From positions 62,001-126,000 of the forward strand of contig NZ_JAUQSZ010000009.1 in assembly GCF_030580995.1 (NCBI RefSeq): a stretch of 64,000 bases of DNA. Direction: 5' to 3'. The notes under the pieces were generated by a model. The model made no database searches, had not been told where the DNA came from, and worked only from the letters and a program-made list of their open reading frames with translations. This document shows positions 28,656-40,582 of the stretch, piece after piece; the stretch's first letter is position 1; every line of letters starts with the position of its first letter. Source of the stretch: Sphingomonas immobilis. Its GTDB lineage: Bacteria; Pseudomonadota; Alphaproteobacteria; Sphingomonadales; Sphingomonadaceae. Position numbers and translations under genes: made by a program.

Positions 28656-29110
28656 CAGGCGGCCTTCAACGCGGCGACGGGATAGCGGAAGGTCTGCCCC
28701 GCCGGCACCGCCGCCAGCAGCACGAGCTTGTCCTGCGTCAGCCCGAACACCTCCCATTGCGGCGCGCCGAGGCCGGGGGGATAATCGGGATGCGCGGGCT
28801 TGATCGTCGTCGAGATACCCTCGGGCGTGTTGCTGTGGCCGCGGTACATGAACTGGGCGGCGGTGGGCAGCGGGCGCACCGCATAGACCGCCGCGCCATT
28901 GAGCAGCTTGCTGCCGCTGCGCAGGCCGACGATATTCTCCATCTCGGCGGGCGTGCGGCCGATGATGAACTTGTACGACGTGCAATAGCCGATCGCCCGC
29001 CCGCCGGATGGCGCCATGTCGATCGGCATCACCTTGACGAGCGCATCCATGCCGCCCGCCGACCACATCTGGATGAGCCCGGCCTTCACCCGCGCTTCGT
29101 CGAGTTGCAT
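28655..29110 (-). CDS. Hypothetical protein
   Basis: 151 residues, soluble, without signal peptide. Segments such as GRAIGYCTSYKFIIGRTPAE and LRSGSKLLNGAAVYAVRPLP look well-formed but match no family I can name. It shares one base with the downstream zinc-ribbon gene and lies 48 bases after the next upstream gene, so it is probably cotranscribed with both. Confidence 0.6.
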   Translation of the reverse strand: MQLDEARVKAGLIQMWSAGGMDALVKVMPIDMAPSGGRAIGYCTSYKFIIGRTPAEMENIVGLRSGSKLLNGAAVYAVRPLPTAAQFMYRGHSNTPEGISTTIKPAHPDYPPGLGAPQWEVFGLTQDKLVLLAAVPAGQTFRYPVAALKAA

Positions 29111-29158
29111 GTGATTCCCCCGCCACTGTCGCCCTGCCGTATAAACGGCAACGCCGGT

Positions 29159-29674
29159 TCAGCGATAGGGGCCCTTGTACGGCCGCAGCCCCGGCGTCGC
29201 GGCGGCGGGACTGCCGTCGCGCAGCATTGCGGCATCGGCGGTCAGCGGGATGGTGCGCGCCATCTGCGACAACACCTGCTTCGCCAGCGCCGCATCGCCG
29301 AAGCGCGCGACGAAGATCTGCCCCTCGACATGGAAGGCGAGCGCCATGCCGCCGCCCCACATCTTGCGCGCGTCGATCTGGCTGATCTCCTCGAAGCGCA
29401 CGTGCGTCGTGCCGATCACGCGGATGCGGAACCCCTCGGGCAGCACCGCGAAGCTCGGGTTGAGGCTGTTGCGCGAGCGGCCGCCGAACAGCACCGCGCT
29501 ATGCCAGTACGTGCCGCGCACCGGAATGTCCGTCGCGGCCGCATCGCCGCCCATCGCGAAGCCGCGCTCGCGGCTGCGCTGCGCCGCCGAGCGGGCGCGC
29601 AGGACGAGCATCGTCAGGATCGTCACCAGGATCGCGACGCCGACAACCGCGTTGATCAGGACCGGCGTCGACAC
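29159..29674 (-). CDS. Membrane-anchored hypothetical protein following the ABC permease
   Basis: 171 residues with one N-terminal transmembrane helix (INAVVGVAILVTILTMLVL), then a basic stretch (RARSAAQRSRERGF) and a beta-rich cytoplasmic domain with LPEGFRIRVIGTTHVRFEEI that reads like a PH-type fold. It starts directly after the stop of the MacB-like permease, so it probably belongs to the efflux operon. Role unknown. Confidence 0.65.
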   Translation of the reverse strand: MSTPVLINAVVGVAILVTILTMLVLRARSAAQRSRERGFAMGGDAAATDIPVRGTYWHSAVLFGGRSRNSLNPSFAVLPEGFRIRVIGTTHVRFEEISQIDARKMWGGGMALAFHVEGQIFVARFGDAALAKQVLSQMARTIPLTADAAMLRDGSPAAATPGLRPYKGPYR

Positions 29675-30883
29675 CTATTCGTGCCGCAATGCGTCGATGG
29701 GATTGAGCGCCGCCGCACGCCGCGCCGGGAAATAGCCGAACACCACGCCGATCACCGCCGATATGACGAAGGCCACGATGTTGATCTGCGGTTCGAACAT
29801 CCAGTCGACCTTCATCACGCCGACCAGCCCCAGCACCGCCAGCTGCGCCACGACGAGCCCGATCAGCCCGCCGAGACACGACAGCGCTATCGCCTCCACC
29901 AGGAATTGCAACAGCACCTCGCGCGCGACCGCGCCGATCGCGAGGCGGATGCCGATCTCGCGCGTGCGCTCCGTCACCGACACCAGCATGATGTTCATGA
30001 TGCCGATGCCGCCGACGATCAGGCTGATCGCCGCCACCGCCGTGACGATGCCGGTCAGCAAGGTGGTCGAGGAGGTCAGCGTGTCGCTGATCTGCTTGGT
30101 GTCGAAGATGTTGAAATCGTCGGTCTTGGTGCCGGTGATCTTGCGCCGCTCGCGCAGCAGATCCTCGATCGAGCTTTGTACGGCGGAGGTCTGATAGGCG
30201 TCGTCCACGCCGACCAGCATCAGCCGCACGTCGGTCGATCCGGTGAAGCGGCGCTGCACGGCCTTCAGCGGCATGATGACGACATCGTCCTGATCGCCGC
30301 CGAACCCCGCCTGCCCGCGCGTGCTCAGCACGCCGATCACGTCGCACGAGATATTGCCGATCCGCATCCGCGTGCCGACCGCCTCGCCCTTGGGGTAGAG
30401 GTTGGTCTTGACGGTGTTGCCGAGGATGCAGACCGCCTTGCCCGCCGCTTCCTCCGGCCCGGTGAAATAGCGCCCTTCGGCGAGCGGCCAAGGCTGGACC
30501 TGGAAATAATCGCCGGTGGTGCCGTTGATCGTCGTCGACCAGTTGGCGCCCTCGTAGATCGCCGTCGCGGTCGACTGCGCCTGCGCCGCGACCGCCTTCA
30601 CGCCGGCGATCTGCTCGCGGATGGCGATGACATCCTCGCGCTTGAAATCGGGCGGACGCGGGCCGCCGCCGCCGCGCCCGAAGCCCTGGCCGGGGCGGAC
30701 CTGCAGGATGTTGGTGCCGAGCGACGCGATCGATTTCTGCACGGCGGCGGTGGTCGCCTTGCCGAGCGTCACCATCGTCACCACCGCCGCCACGCCGATG
30801 ATGATGCCGAGCGTCGTGAGGAACGACCGCAGCTTGTGCCGCGCGATCGACCGCAGCGCGAGGACGAGGGTTGTTCCGAACAT
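29675..30883 (-). CDS. MacB-type ABC transporter permease
   Basis: 402 residues with the MacB/FtsX topology: one N-terminal helix ([20 protein letters not shown]), a large periplasmic MacB_PCD domain (about 50-245) and three C-terminal helices ([70 protein letters not shown]). [10 protein letters not shown] and [11 protein letters not shown] are family blocks. The ATPase is a separate gene upstream (31013-31732) rather than fused as in E. coli MacB. With the adaptor and outer-membrane factor it would form a mechanotransmission-type efflux pump. The ATG at 30883 is used. Confidence 0.9.
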   Translation of the reverse strand: MFGTTLVLALRSIARHKLRSFLTTLGIIIGVAAVVTMVTLGKATTAAVQKSIASLGTNILQVRPGQGFGRGGGGPRPPDFKREDVIAIREQIAGVKAVAAQAQSTATAIYEGANWSTTINGTTGDYFQVQPWPLAEGRYFTGPEEAAGKAVCILGNTVKTNLYPKGEAVGTRMRIGNISCDVIGVLSTRGQAGFGGDQDDVVIMPLKAVQRRFTGSTDVRLMLVGVDDAYQTSAVQSSIEDLLRERRKITGTKTDDFNIFDTKQISDTLTSSTTLLTGIVTAVAAISLIVGGIGIMNIMLVSVTERTREIGIRLAIGAVAREVLLQFLVEAIALSCLGGLIGLVVAQLAVLGLVGVMKVDWMFEPQINIVAFVISAVIGVVFGYFPARRAAALNPIDALRHE

Positions 30884-30890
30884 GTTACTT

Positions 30891-31000
30891 AAGCCCCTCC
30901 CCTTCAGGGGAGGGGTTGGGGTGGGGCCGTGCCGCGAGCGCAGTCTCGGTGAGACTTCCCCCACCCCCTGCCCCTCCCCTGAAGGGGAGGGGTTTGGTGT
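30891..31000. repeat. Inverted pair of C/G-rich hairpin repeats inside the efflux operon
   Basis: Two copies of one ~36-bp element face each other. The first has stem CCCCTCCCC/GGGGAGGGG around a TTCA loop (30894-30915) followed by TTGGGGTGGGG. The second has the same stem around TGAA (30971-30992) and is the reverse complement of the first. Together they fill the 129-bp gap between the ATPase and permease genes. This is a typical intergenic repetitive element; it may stall or stabilise the transcript. Related single hairpins occur at 38005 and 38125. Confidence 0.85.
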
Positions 31001-31012
31001 TGGCTTGCACGC

Positions 31013-31721
<709 letters not shown>

Positions 31722-31732
<11 letters not shown>

Positions 31733-33125
31733 CGCCGCCGCCTTGCTGCGACCGCCGCCGCTGGCCGCCGCCCGATCCGCCGGTCGCGCCGTTGGCGAGT
31801 TGGCCGGTGATCACCTCCATGCCGGGCTTGAGATCGCCGCCGATCACCTCGGTCTGCGATCCGTTGGTCTCGCCGGTGATGATCTGCACCGCGGTCGGCG
31901 TGCCGTCGTCGCCCTTGACGTAGACGGTCTGCGATCCGCCGCGCTTGACCGCGTCGCCATTGGCGCCACCGCCCCGCCCGCCCCGGCGCGGACGCGGCAT
32001 CAGCGCCCCGGCGATGCCGCTGCTCGAGGACGAGGCACCGCCCGCCGCCGCCGGCTTGAAGCGCAGCGCCGCGTTGGGAATCAGCAGCACGTTCTGCTTG
32101 GCGGAGGTCGTGATGTCGGCGGTCGCGGTCATGCCAGGCCGCAATTGCTGGTCGGCATTGGAGACGGCGAGCGTCGCCGCGTACGACACCACCTGCCCCG
32201 TCGTGCTGGTCGTCGTCGTGGTGGTCGAACTGCTCGACTGCGCCGACAGGTTCGATCCGAGATCGACGCGCGTGATCGTCGCCGGGAAGGTCTTGCCGGG
32301 GAAGGCATCGACGGTGAAGGCGGCCTTCTGCCCCTGCTTCACCTGCCCGACATCGGCCTCGTCGATCGCGACCTCCAGCTTCATCGTCGTCAGATCCTCG
32401 GCGATGACGAACAGCGTCGGCGTGTTGAACGATGCCGCCACGGTCGCGCCCGGTTCGATCTGCCGCGCCAGCACCACGCCGTTGACGGGCGAGCGGATCA
32501 CCGCCTTGGTCAACTGCGTCTTGTTGGAGGAGAGCGTCGCCTCGGCCGAGACGACATTGGCCTGCGCGGCGCGGACGTTGGCGACGGCGCGGTTCTTGTC
32601 GGCGATCGCCTGATCCATCTCGGTCTTGGCCGGCACGCGCCCGCCCGACAGCCGGCTCACCTCCTGATAGCGCGCCAGCGTCGCGTTCGACTGGTCGAGC
32701 GTCGCCTGATTCTGTGCGACGGTCGCCTTGGCGGCGTTGAGCGCGGCGGCGCTCTGGTTGACGCTGTCCTGGAAGCGCGAGGGGTCGATCAGCGCGAGCG
32801 GCTGCCCCGCCGTCACGCGGTCGTTGACATCGACCACCACCTTGGTGACGAGGCCCGAGAGTTCCGATCCGACATCGACCTGATTGGTCGGCGCGAGCTT
32901 GCCCGTCGCCGACACCGTCACCGCCAGCGCACCGCGCTCGACCGCCACGGTCGCATATTCGGTCTTGGTCCCGCCGAACACGCAGCTCCGCACGAGCAAC
33001 AGCAGCAGGATCACGCCGATCGCGACCGCCACCCACTTCACGTAACGCCGCCACGCCGGCACCGGCTTCGTGCCGAGGAAATCGTCGAGGTCGGAACGCC
33101 CGGATTCGGAAGATTGGTCGGTCAT
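31722..33125 (-). CDS. MacA-like periplasmic adaptor (membrane fusion protein)
   Basis: 467 residues. An N-terminal membrane anchor (VKWVAVAIGVILLLLLV) precedes a biotinyl-lipoyl/barrel-sandwich domain split by a coiled-coil hairpin (about residues 110-200) and a beta-barrel domain (AVIRSPVNGVVLARQIEPGA). A Ser/Thr-rich loop (residues about 285-305) and a Gly/Arg-rich tail (RRGGRGGGANGD; GGQRRRSQQ) are unusual low-complexity insertions. Links the inner-membrane ABC parts to the TolC-like protein. The start overlaps the upstream gene stop (ATGA). Confidence 0.9.
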
Positions 33126-34585
33126 GGCTTTTCCTGCGGCGGGATCGTCGTCGGGTCGGTGGCGGGATTCCAGCCGCCGCCGAGCGCGAGGTAGAGCTGG
33201 ACGAGCGCCTGCGCCTGATCGCCCTGCGCCTGCGAGAGGTTGTTGCGCGCGTTCAGCAGGCTGGTCTCGGCGGTGTTGAGCGTGGTGAAATCGGTGAGGC
33301 CCGCGCGGTACTGGCTGCGCGAGAGGATCGCGAAGCTGCTCGCGGCGTCGAACGCGGTCCTGAACTCGGCCCCCCGCCGCTGCGCCGCGTCGAGCGCGAC
33401 GATGGCGTTCTCGACATCCTCCAGTCCCGTCAGCACGGTCGACTTGTACGCCGCGAACGATCCCTGCGCCGCCGCCTCGTTGGCGCGGACCTGCGCGCGC
33501 AGCCGCCCGCCGTCGAAGATCGTCTGCGTGAGGCCCGCGAACAGGCTGCCCGAAATCAGCTCGAACAGATTGCCGACCTTCGCCGCGTTGCTGGTGATGT
33601 TGCCGCTGATGGCGAGCGCGGGATAGAGCTGCGCCTTGGCCACGCCGATCTGCGCGGTGGCGGCGGCGAGGTTGCGCTCCGCCGCGCGCACGTCGGGGCG
33701 CTGGCGCAGCGTGTCGGCGGGGATACCGACCGCGAGGTCCGACGGCCCCTTCGGGATTGGCCGCACCGCCTCCAGCTCGCCTTTCAGCGCTCCCGGAGCC
33801 TGCCCGGTCAGCACGCCGAGCCGCGAGACGGCGGAATTGTAGTTCTGCTCGATCGTCGGCACCGAGGCCGCCGTCGTCGCCCGCTGCGTGCGCGCCTGTT
33901 CCTGGTCGAGCGACGAGACCAGCCCGGCCTGTACGCGGAAACCCACGATCTCGAGATTGTCGTCCTGGATCTTCAGCGACTCCCGCGCATTGGCGAGCTG
34001 CGCCTGATAGAGCCGCGCCAGCATGTAGTTGCGCGCGACCTCCGCCTCGGTCGAGATCAATACGCTGGCGTAGTCATAGCCCGACGCCTCGAACTGCGCC
34101 TTCGATCCCTCGATCTGCCGCCGCACGCCGCCGAAGATATCGGCTTGGTACGATACGTTGAGCCCGACCGAGAAATTGTCGCGCGATCCGGCCGAATTGT
34201 TCAACACCGTACCGTCGGGCAGCGTCACCGTCGTGTTGCCGCCGGCGATCGACTGCTGCCGGTTGTAGCCCGCCGATCCGCCGAGCGTCGGGAACAGCTC
34301 GCTGCGCGACTGCACCAGCGCCTCGCGCGCCTGCCGCAACCGCGCCACCGCCTGCGCCACGTCGAGATTGCTGGCGCGCGCCTGTTCCTCGATCTTCGTC
34401 AGCAGCGGATCGTCGAACCGCTGCCACCAGGCGGTGATATCCTCGGGCGTGCCGACTGGCGTCTTGACCGAGTAACCCTCGGGCACGCCGAGCGCCGCGG
34501 GCGCCGCCGGGCGATAGTCCGGCCCGACCGCACAGCCCGCGGTCGCGAGCAGCATCATGACAACGGCGGTGTGTTTCCCGAACAT
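33122..34585 (-). CDS. TolC/NodT-type outer-membrane efflux lipoprotein
   Basis: 487 residues. A lipoprotein signal ends at LLATAGCAVGPDYRP, the usual start of NodT-family outer-membrane factors. The two OEP repeats contain DVAQAVARLRQAREALVQ and RPDVRAAERNLAAATAQIGV with long helices building the periplasmic tunnel. The ATG at 34585 has AGGTGA just upstream and is preferred to one at 34603. It is the first gene of the minus-strand efflux operon (outer-membrane factor, adaptor, ATPase, permease). Confidence 0.92.
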   Translation of the reverse strand: MFGKHTAVVMMLLATAGCAVGPDYRPAAPAALGVPEGYSVKTPVGTPEDITAWWQRFDDPLLTKIEEQARASNLDVAQAVARLRQAREALVQSRSELFPTLGGSAGYNRQQSIAGGNTTVTLPDGTVLNNSAGSRDNFSVGLNVSYQADIFGGVRRQIEGSKAQFEASGYDYASVLISTEAEVARNYMLARLYQAQLANARESLKIQDDNLEIVGFRVQAGLVSSLDQEQARTQRATTAASVPTIEQNYNSAVSRLGVLTGQAPGALKGELEAVRPIPKGPSDLAVGIPADTLRQRPDVRAAERNLAAATAQIGVAKAQLYPALAISGNITSNAAKVGNLFELISGSLFAGLTQTIFDGGRLRAQVRANEAAAQGSFAAYKSTVLTGLEDVENAIVALDAAQRRGAEFRTAFDAASSFAILSRSQYRAGLTDFTTLNTAETSLLNARNNLSQAQGDQAQALVQLYLALGGGWNPATDPTTIPPQEKP

Positions 34586-34657
34586 GTCACCTGAAATGGA
34601 CATGCGGCCGGTTCGGGTCCACCGAAATATTGTCGCGAAATGTCGCCGGCACCGTAT

Positions 34658-34745
34658 CGTCGCCCCGGCGGAGGCCGGGGCCGCTGCGATATCTGGCACG
34701 ACGATCGCCACGAACATCGCGGCCCCGGCCTCCGCCGGGGCGACG
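34658..34745. repeat. Perfect 25-bp inverted repeat (REP-like)
   Basis: Arms at 34658-34682 and 34721-34745 are exact reverse complements (core CCCCGGCGGAGGCCGGGG) with a 38-base spacer. The element fills the gap between the methylmalonyl-CoA epimerase gene and the efflux operon and would be at the 3' end of the former. Repeats with this CCCCGG-n-CCGGGG core are frequent in sphingomonad genomes (general knowledge, not searched here). Confidence 0.85.
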
Positions 34746-34753
34746 AGGTGGGA

Positions 34754-35173
34754 TCAATGCGCCTCCTTCGGCGTCTCCATGATCTCGGTCAGCACGCCGC
34801 CCATGTCCTTGGGGTGGACGAAGAACACGAGCGTCCCGTGCGCGCCGATGCGCGGTTCGCCGAGCACGCGCGCGCCCTTGCCCTCGAACCACGCCTTCGC
34901 CTCATGGATTTCGGGCACTTCGTAGCAGACGTGGTGCTGCCCGCCCGCCGGGTTCTTGGCGATGAAGCCGTGGATCGGCGACGCCTCGCCCAGCGGCTCG
35001 ATCAGCTCGATCTGCGCGTTGGGCGTATCGACGAAGCACACCCTCACGCCCTGCGGCGGCAGGTCGAAGGGCTCCCCGATCCTGGTCGCGCCGAGCACGT
35101 CGCGGTACAGCGCGATCGACGTTTCGATGGAAGGCGTCGCGACGCCGATATGGTTCAGTCTTCCGAGCTTCAT
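34754..35173 (-). CDS. mce: Methylmalonyl-CoA epimerase
   Basis: 139 residues of the glyoxalase/VOC fold. MKLGRLNHIGVATPS, RVCFVDTPNAQIELIEPLG, GGQHHVCYEVPEI and the C-terminal LVFFVHPKDMGGVLTEIME are the epimerase signature blocks. Metal ligands come from NHIG, QIELIEP and GQHHVCY. It interconverts (R)- and (S)-methylmalonyl-CoA in propionyl-CoA metabolism. Mutase genes are not in the window. The ATG at 35173 was chosen from the family start (LGRLNHIG). Confidence 0.95.
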   Translation of the reverse strand: MKLGRLNHIGVATPSIETSIALYRDVLGATRIGEPFDLPPQGVRVCFVDTPNAQIELIEPLGEASPIHGFIAKNPAGGQHHVCYEVPEIHEAKAWFEGKGARVLGEPRIGAHGTLVFFVHPKDMGGVLTEIMETPKEAH

Positions 35174-35183
35174 GTAAGTACCT

Positions 35184-35738
35184 CTACTGGTCTGGATCGA
35201 CGGGTTTTTCCGGCGGTGGCGGCGGTGCCACGGGCATCTGGCCAAAGACATAGCCGCACGCATCGAGCACCTGGCGGATCACCGTCTCGCTGCCCGGCCC
35301 CGCAAACGTGGCGTCGATCGGCACGTTGTCGGTGCCGATCGCGCGGACCTTGATCGCCTTGGCATGCGCGATCGCCACCGTCAGCGTCGTCACCACCGCA
35401 TCGTTGGCGATATAGGCGCCGCCGCCGGGGAACTCCCAGTTGGTGCCGAGCGCCTGCCCGTCATCGGGCGTGATCGTCACCGGGCGCGGGCTGGCCTTGG
35501 CGAAGGGCGGCTTCGGAATGAACTGCACCGACGCCGCCTTGATGTCGGGCTTGGGCAGGTCGCAGCGCACGACGAGCCGAGACTTGCCGTCGGCGGCATG
35601 GACGGAGGTGGAGACCGAGCCGAGCTTCGTCGCCGGATCGATCTTCACGACCGGTGCCCAGTCCGGCGTCGCGGGCGGCGCGGCCGGCGCGGGGGCCGCT
35701 GTCGCCGTAGCGGCCTGAAGCAACATCAAGAGCACCAT
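35184..35738 (-). CDS. Hypothetical secreted protein (energy-transducer-like repeat region)
   Basis: 184 residues with an N-terminal signal sequence ([14 protein letters not shown]) and a proline/alanine-rich linker, then a beta-rich domain with [13 protein letters not shown] and [17 protein letters not shown]. The C terminus is proline-rich ([13 protein letters not shown]). Two cysteines, in RCDLP and DACGY, may form a disulfide. No enzymatic motif is seen. The stop is 10 bases from the start of mce on the same strand, so they may be cotranscribed. Confidence 0.65.
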   Translation of the reverse strand: MVLLMLLQAATATAAPAPAAPPATPDWAPVVKIDPATKLGSVSTSVHAADGKSRLVVRCDLPKPDIKAASVQFIPKPPFAKASPRPVTITPDDGQALGTNWEFPGGGAYIANDAVVTTLTVAIAHAKAIKVRAIGTDNVPIDATFAGPGSETVIRQVLDACGYVFGQMPVAPPPPPEKPVDPDQ

Positions 35739-35876
35739 GATTCCCCCTCCCGCATCCCCGAACGGTCCCGGAGGATTGGCAAATGCGGGGCCGCGTTACA
35801 AGCGCAACCGCATGCGCACCTTGCGCACTTGCCACCGCGCGCTATCCCCCGGCAAAAGGCGCGCCGGGAGAAGACG

Positions 35877-37823
<1,947 letters not shown>

Positions 37824-37824
37824 A

Positions 37825-37908
37825 GGCGCGCGCGCCGCGCGCCGGTGCGCGAAAGCGCATCAACCCGCACGGCCGGCGGGTCGGGTAACACCCGAACCCG
37901 GCCGACGG
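37825..37908. repeat. Multi-stem structured element, copy 1
   Basis: Starts one base after the acs stop codon. Stems: GGCGCGC/GCGCGCC (37825-37843), GTGCGC/GCGCAT around a GAAA loop (37845-37860), and a longer stem 37877-37900 (CGGGTCGGGT against ACCCGAACCCG, one bulge). ACGGCCGGC (37869-37877) and CCGAC (37902-37906) are shared with the element at 40482, in the same order. See findings. Confidence 0.6.
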
Positions 37909-38004
37909 CTTTGCGGGCGGCGGGCGTAGCGGGGGACGGCTTTCGACCCGTTGCGGATAGCGCCGAACGGCGTCTTCCGACCATTTGCGAGCCAAGTTTC
38001 TTCT

Positions 38005-38028
38005 CCCCTCCCGCCTTCGCGGGAGGGG
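38005..38028. repeat. C/G-rich hairpin repeat
   Basis: CCCCTCCCGC (38005-38014) and GCGGGAGGGG (38019-38028) form a perfect 10-bp stem around a CTTC loop and are followed by CTGGGGGAGGG, the same layout as the repeats at 30891-31000. Confidence 0.75.
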
Positions 38029-38124
38029 CTGGGGGAGGGTCTTCTTCTTTCTACGGTTGCAAAAAGAAGACCCTCACCGACTACGACTAGGCCCGCATGA
38101 AGAATGCGGACCAAGTCTCCGTTG

Positions 38125-38148
38125 CCTCTCCCGCGAACGCGGGAGAGG
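38125..38148. repeat. C/G-rich hairpin repeat, variant
   Basis: CCTCTCCCGC (38125-38134) pairs with GCGGGAGAGG (38139-38148) around a GAAC loop, followed by ATGAG. Probably a variant of the 38005 element, with a two-base change compensated in both arms. Confidence 0.65.
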
Positions 38149-38418
38149 ATGAGTGAAGTCGCCTCTCCACCCAATCCCGGACATTCCCGCTGTCCTACAC
38201 GCCGCCGTTCTGCAACACTCGCCACCGCTCTTTCCCATCGTCGGCTCGTCTCTCGACGACGCGCTCCCGCCTGCGCGAAAAACAGGCGGACCAGTGTGAC
38301 CCTAGTGTGACTTTCCGTGCCCGATCGGCGCGGCCGCGACCCCGCGCAATCCCCATTGCCGCCCCTGCGGCTCACCGCTACAAAGCGGCAATACACCGTA
38401 TTTTTCCGAGGGGATTTC

Positions 38419-40470
38419 ATGCGCCTGTCCACTTTGCTTCGTACGTCCGCGATCCTTGCGCTCGTTGCCGCCGCCCCGCTCGTCGCCAAAAACGCCGCGC
38501 CCGACGCGACGACCGCCAAGGCGAAGTACGGCAGCTTCGGCATCGATCTCACCGCCAAGGATCCGTCGCTGAAGCCGGGTGACGATTTCTGGGCCTATGC
38601 CAATGGCGGCTGGGACAAGCGCACGCAGATCCCCGCCGACAAGGCCGGCGTGGGCTATGGCAACATCCTCAGCGACGAGGCCGAGGCGAACGTCCGCCTG
38701 ATCCTCGACGACATGGCCGCCAACCCCGCGAAATACGGCACGACCGGCAAGCAGGTCGGCGATTTCTACGCAAGCTGGATGGACGAGGCCGGCATCGAGG
38801 CAAAGGGCACCGCCCCGCTCAAGCCCTATCTCGCCAGGATCGCGGGCGTGAAGGACAAGGCCGGGCTGCAGGTGCTGTTCGCGACCGTCGGCTACGCCTC
38901 GCCGGTCGAGATCGGCGTCATCCCCGATCTCGCCGATCCGACGCACTATGTCGCCGCCGCCGGCCAGGGCGGGCTGGGCATGCCGCGCGATTATTATCTG
39001 CTGCCGGGTGAGAAGTACGACGCCTTCCGCAAGGCCTACCGCGCCTACATCCAGCACGTTCAGGAACTGGCCGGCATCGCCGACGCCTCGGCCAAGGCCG
39101 ATGCCATCATGGCACTCGAAACCGCGATGGCGAAGGATCAGTGGACGCCCGAGCAGAGCCGCGACATCGCCGCGATCAACGATCCCGAGGATCTCGCCGG
39201 GTTGAAGGCGAAGGCGCCCGATTTCGACTGGAAGCTGCTGCTCGACACCGCCGGCGTCAACGGACCGCGCAAGGTGCTGATGACGCAGAACACCGCGCTG
39301 ACGGCGATGGGCAAGATCTTCACCGCGACGCCGCTTTCGACCTGGAAGGATTACGTCGCCTTCCACTTCGTCAGCGATCACGCCAACGTCCTGCCCAAGG
39401 CGTTCGACGACGCGCGCTTCGATTTCTATTCGAAGACGCTGTCGGGCGTGCAGGTCCAGCGCGACCGCTGGAAGCGCGGCATCCAGCTCACCAACGGCGC
39501 GCTCGGCGAAGCGGTCGGCCAGCTCTACGTCGATCGCTATTACCCCGCCGACAGCCAGGCGAAGATGACAGAGCTGATCGAGAACCTGCGCGCCGCCTAT
39601 CAGGAGCGTATCTCGGGCTCGACCTGGATGGATGATGCGACGAAGAAGGCGGCGCTCGTCAAGCTCGCCGCGTTCGAGCCGCGCATCGGCCATCCCGACA
39701 AATATATCGATTACAGCAGCTTCAAGGTCGTGCGCGGCGATCTGCTCGGCAACACGATGCGCGCGGGCGAGTTCCAGCACGCGCTCGAGCTGTCGCGCTT
39801 CCCCAAGCCGGTCGATCGCACCCTGTGGGATATGACGCCGCAGACGGTGAACGCCTATTACAACCCGCTCGCCAACCAGATCACCTTCCCAGCCGCGATC
39901 CTGCAGCCGCCCTATTTCGATCCGAACGCCGATGCGGCGGTCAATTACGGCGCGATCGGCGCGATCATCGGCCACGAGATGGGTCACGGCTTCGACGATC
40001 AGGGGTCGCAGTTCGGCCCGACCGGCAAGGTCGAGAACTGGTGGACCGACACCGCCAAGACCAGGTTCAAGGCGCGCACCGGCGCTCTTTCCGCGCAGTA
40101 CGACGCCTATGAGCCGATCCCCGGCACGCACATCAAGGGCGCGCTCACGCTCGGTGAGAATATCGGCGATCTCGGCGGGATCGAGGCGGCCTATTCCGCC
40201 TTCCAGCGCTACCAGAAGCAGCACGGCAAGTCGGCGGTGGTCGGCGGGCTGACCGGCGACCAGCGCTTCTTCCTGTCCTTCGCGCAGGCGTGGCAGTCGA
40301 AGCGGCGCGAGGGCGCGGCGCGGCAGGCGCTCCTCACCGATCCGCACAGCCCGCCCTATTTCCGCGTGAACGGCATCGTCCGCAACGTCGACGCCTGGTA
40401 CGCCGCGTTCGACGTGAAGCCCGGCGACAAGCTGTACCTGCCGCCCGAGCAGCGCGTGCATATCTGGTAA
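38419..40470 (+). CDS. M13 (neprilysin) family secreted zinc metallopeptidase
   Basis: 683 residues with a signal peptide (LLRTSAILALVAAAPLVAK). The zinc motif HEMGH is at 519-523 in AIIGHEMGHGFDDQG, and the third ligand E580 is in LGENIGDLGG. NAYYNPLANQITFPAAILQ is the substrate-binding block. The C terminus ends in a short HIW motif (RVHIW), close to the CxxW end of the family. Likely degrades oligopeptides in the periplasm or outside the cell. The ATG has GAGGGGA upstream. A highly structured region follows the stop. Confidence 0.94.
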   Translation: MRLSTLLRTSAILALVAAAPLVAKNAAPDATTAKAKYGSFGIDLTAKDPSLKPGDDFWAYANGGWDKRTQIPADKAGVGYGNILSDEAEANVRLILDDMAANPAKYGTTGKQVGDFYASWMDEAGIEAKGTAPLKPYLARIAGVKDKAGLQVLFATVGYASPVEIGVIPDLADPTHYVAAAGQGGLGMPRDYYLLPGEKYDAFRKAYRAYIQHVQELAGIADASAKADAIMALETAMAKDQWTPEQSRDIAAINDPEDLAGLKAKAPDFDWKLLLDTAGVNGPRKVLMTQNTALTAMGKIFTATPLSTWKDYVAFHFVSDHANVLPKAFDDARFDFYSKTLSGVQVQRDRWKRGIQLTNGALGEAVGQLYVDRYYPADSQAKMTELIENLRAAYQERISGSTWMDDATKKAALVKLAAFEPRIGHPDKYIDYSSFKVVRGDLLGNTMRAGEFQHALELSRFPKPVDRTLWDMTPQTVNAYYNPLANQITFPAAILQPPYFDPNADAAVNYGAIGAIIGHEMGHGFDDQGSQFGPTGKVENWWTDTAKTRFKARTGALSAQYDAYEPIPGTHIKGALTLGENIGDLGGIEAAYSAFQRYQKQHGKSAVVGGLTGDQRFFLSFAQAWQSKRREGAARQALLTDPHSPPYFRVNGIVRNVDAWYAAFDVKPGDKLYLPPEQRVHIW

Positions 40471-40481
40471 GGCCCGAGCGA

Positions 40482-40582
40482 GGCGGTCAGCGGAGCTGAC
40501 TGCCGGTTCGCGCAAGCGAACGCGAACGGCCGGCCGGCGCGGGCAAGCCCGCGTCCGACGGGGCGGGATTCACTCCCGCCCC
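40482..40582. repeat. Multi-stem structured element, copy 2, after the M13 peptidase
   Basis: Four consecutive stems: GGCGGTCAGC/GCTGACTGCC (40482-40504, one G-U pair), GTTCGC/GCGAAC around a GCAA loop (40506-40521), CGCGGGC/GCCCGCG (40538-40553), and a 9-bp GGGGCGGGA/TCCCGCCCC stem (40560-40582). It shares stem order, ACGGCCGGC and CCGAC with the element at 37825. The last stem may also terminate the peptidase transcript. Confidence 0.6.

Larger units (their letters stand above)
37824..38418. other. 595-bp non-coding region with several hairpin repeats
   Basis: No credible gene was found between acs and the M13 peptidase. The region holds a multi-stem element (37825-37908), a CCCCTCCCGC/GCGGGAGGGG hairpin (38005-38028) and a CTCTCCCGC/GCGGGAGAG hairpin (38125-38148). 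GAAGACCCTC (38068-38077) is the reverse complement of GAGGGTCTTC (38035-38044), giving one more dyad. The last ~100 bases must contain the peptidase promoter, with GAGGGGA before its ATG. Confidence 0.75.

Noticed and set aside
24063..28685. 1540-codon plus-strand frame overlapping tamB
   Set aside because: It is tamB read in another frame, dominated by Arg, Ala and Pro; tamB itself has anchor and DUF490 signatures.
38302..40515. 737-codon minus-strand frame antisense to the M13 peptidase
   Set aside because: Antisense to a gene with an intact HEMGH motif; no domain or ribosome site.
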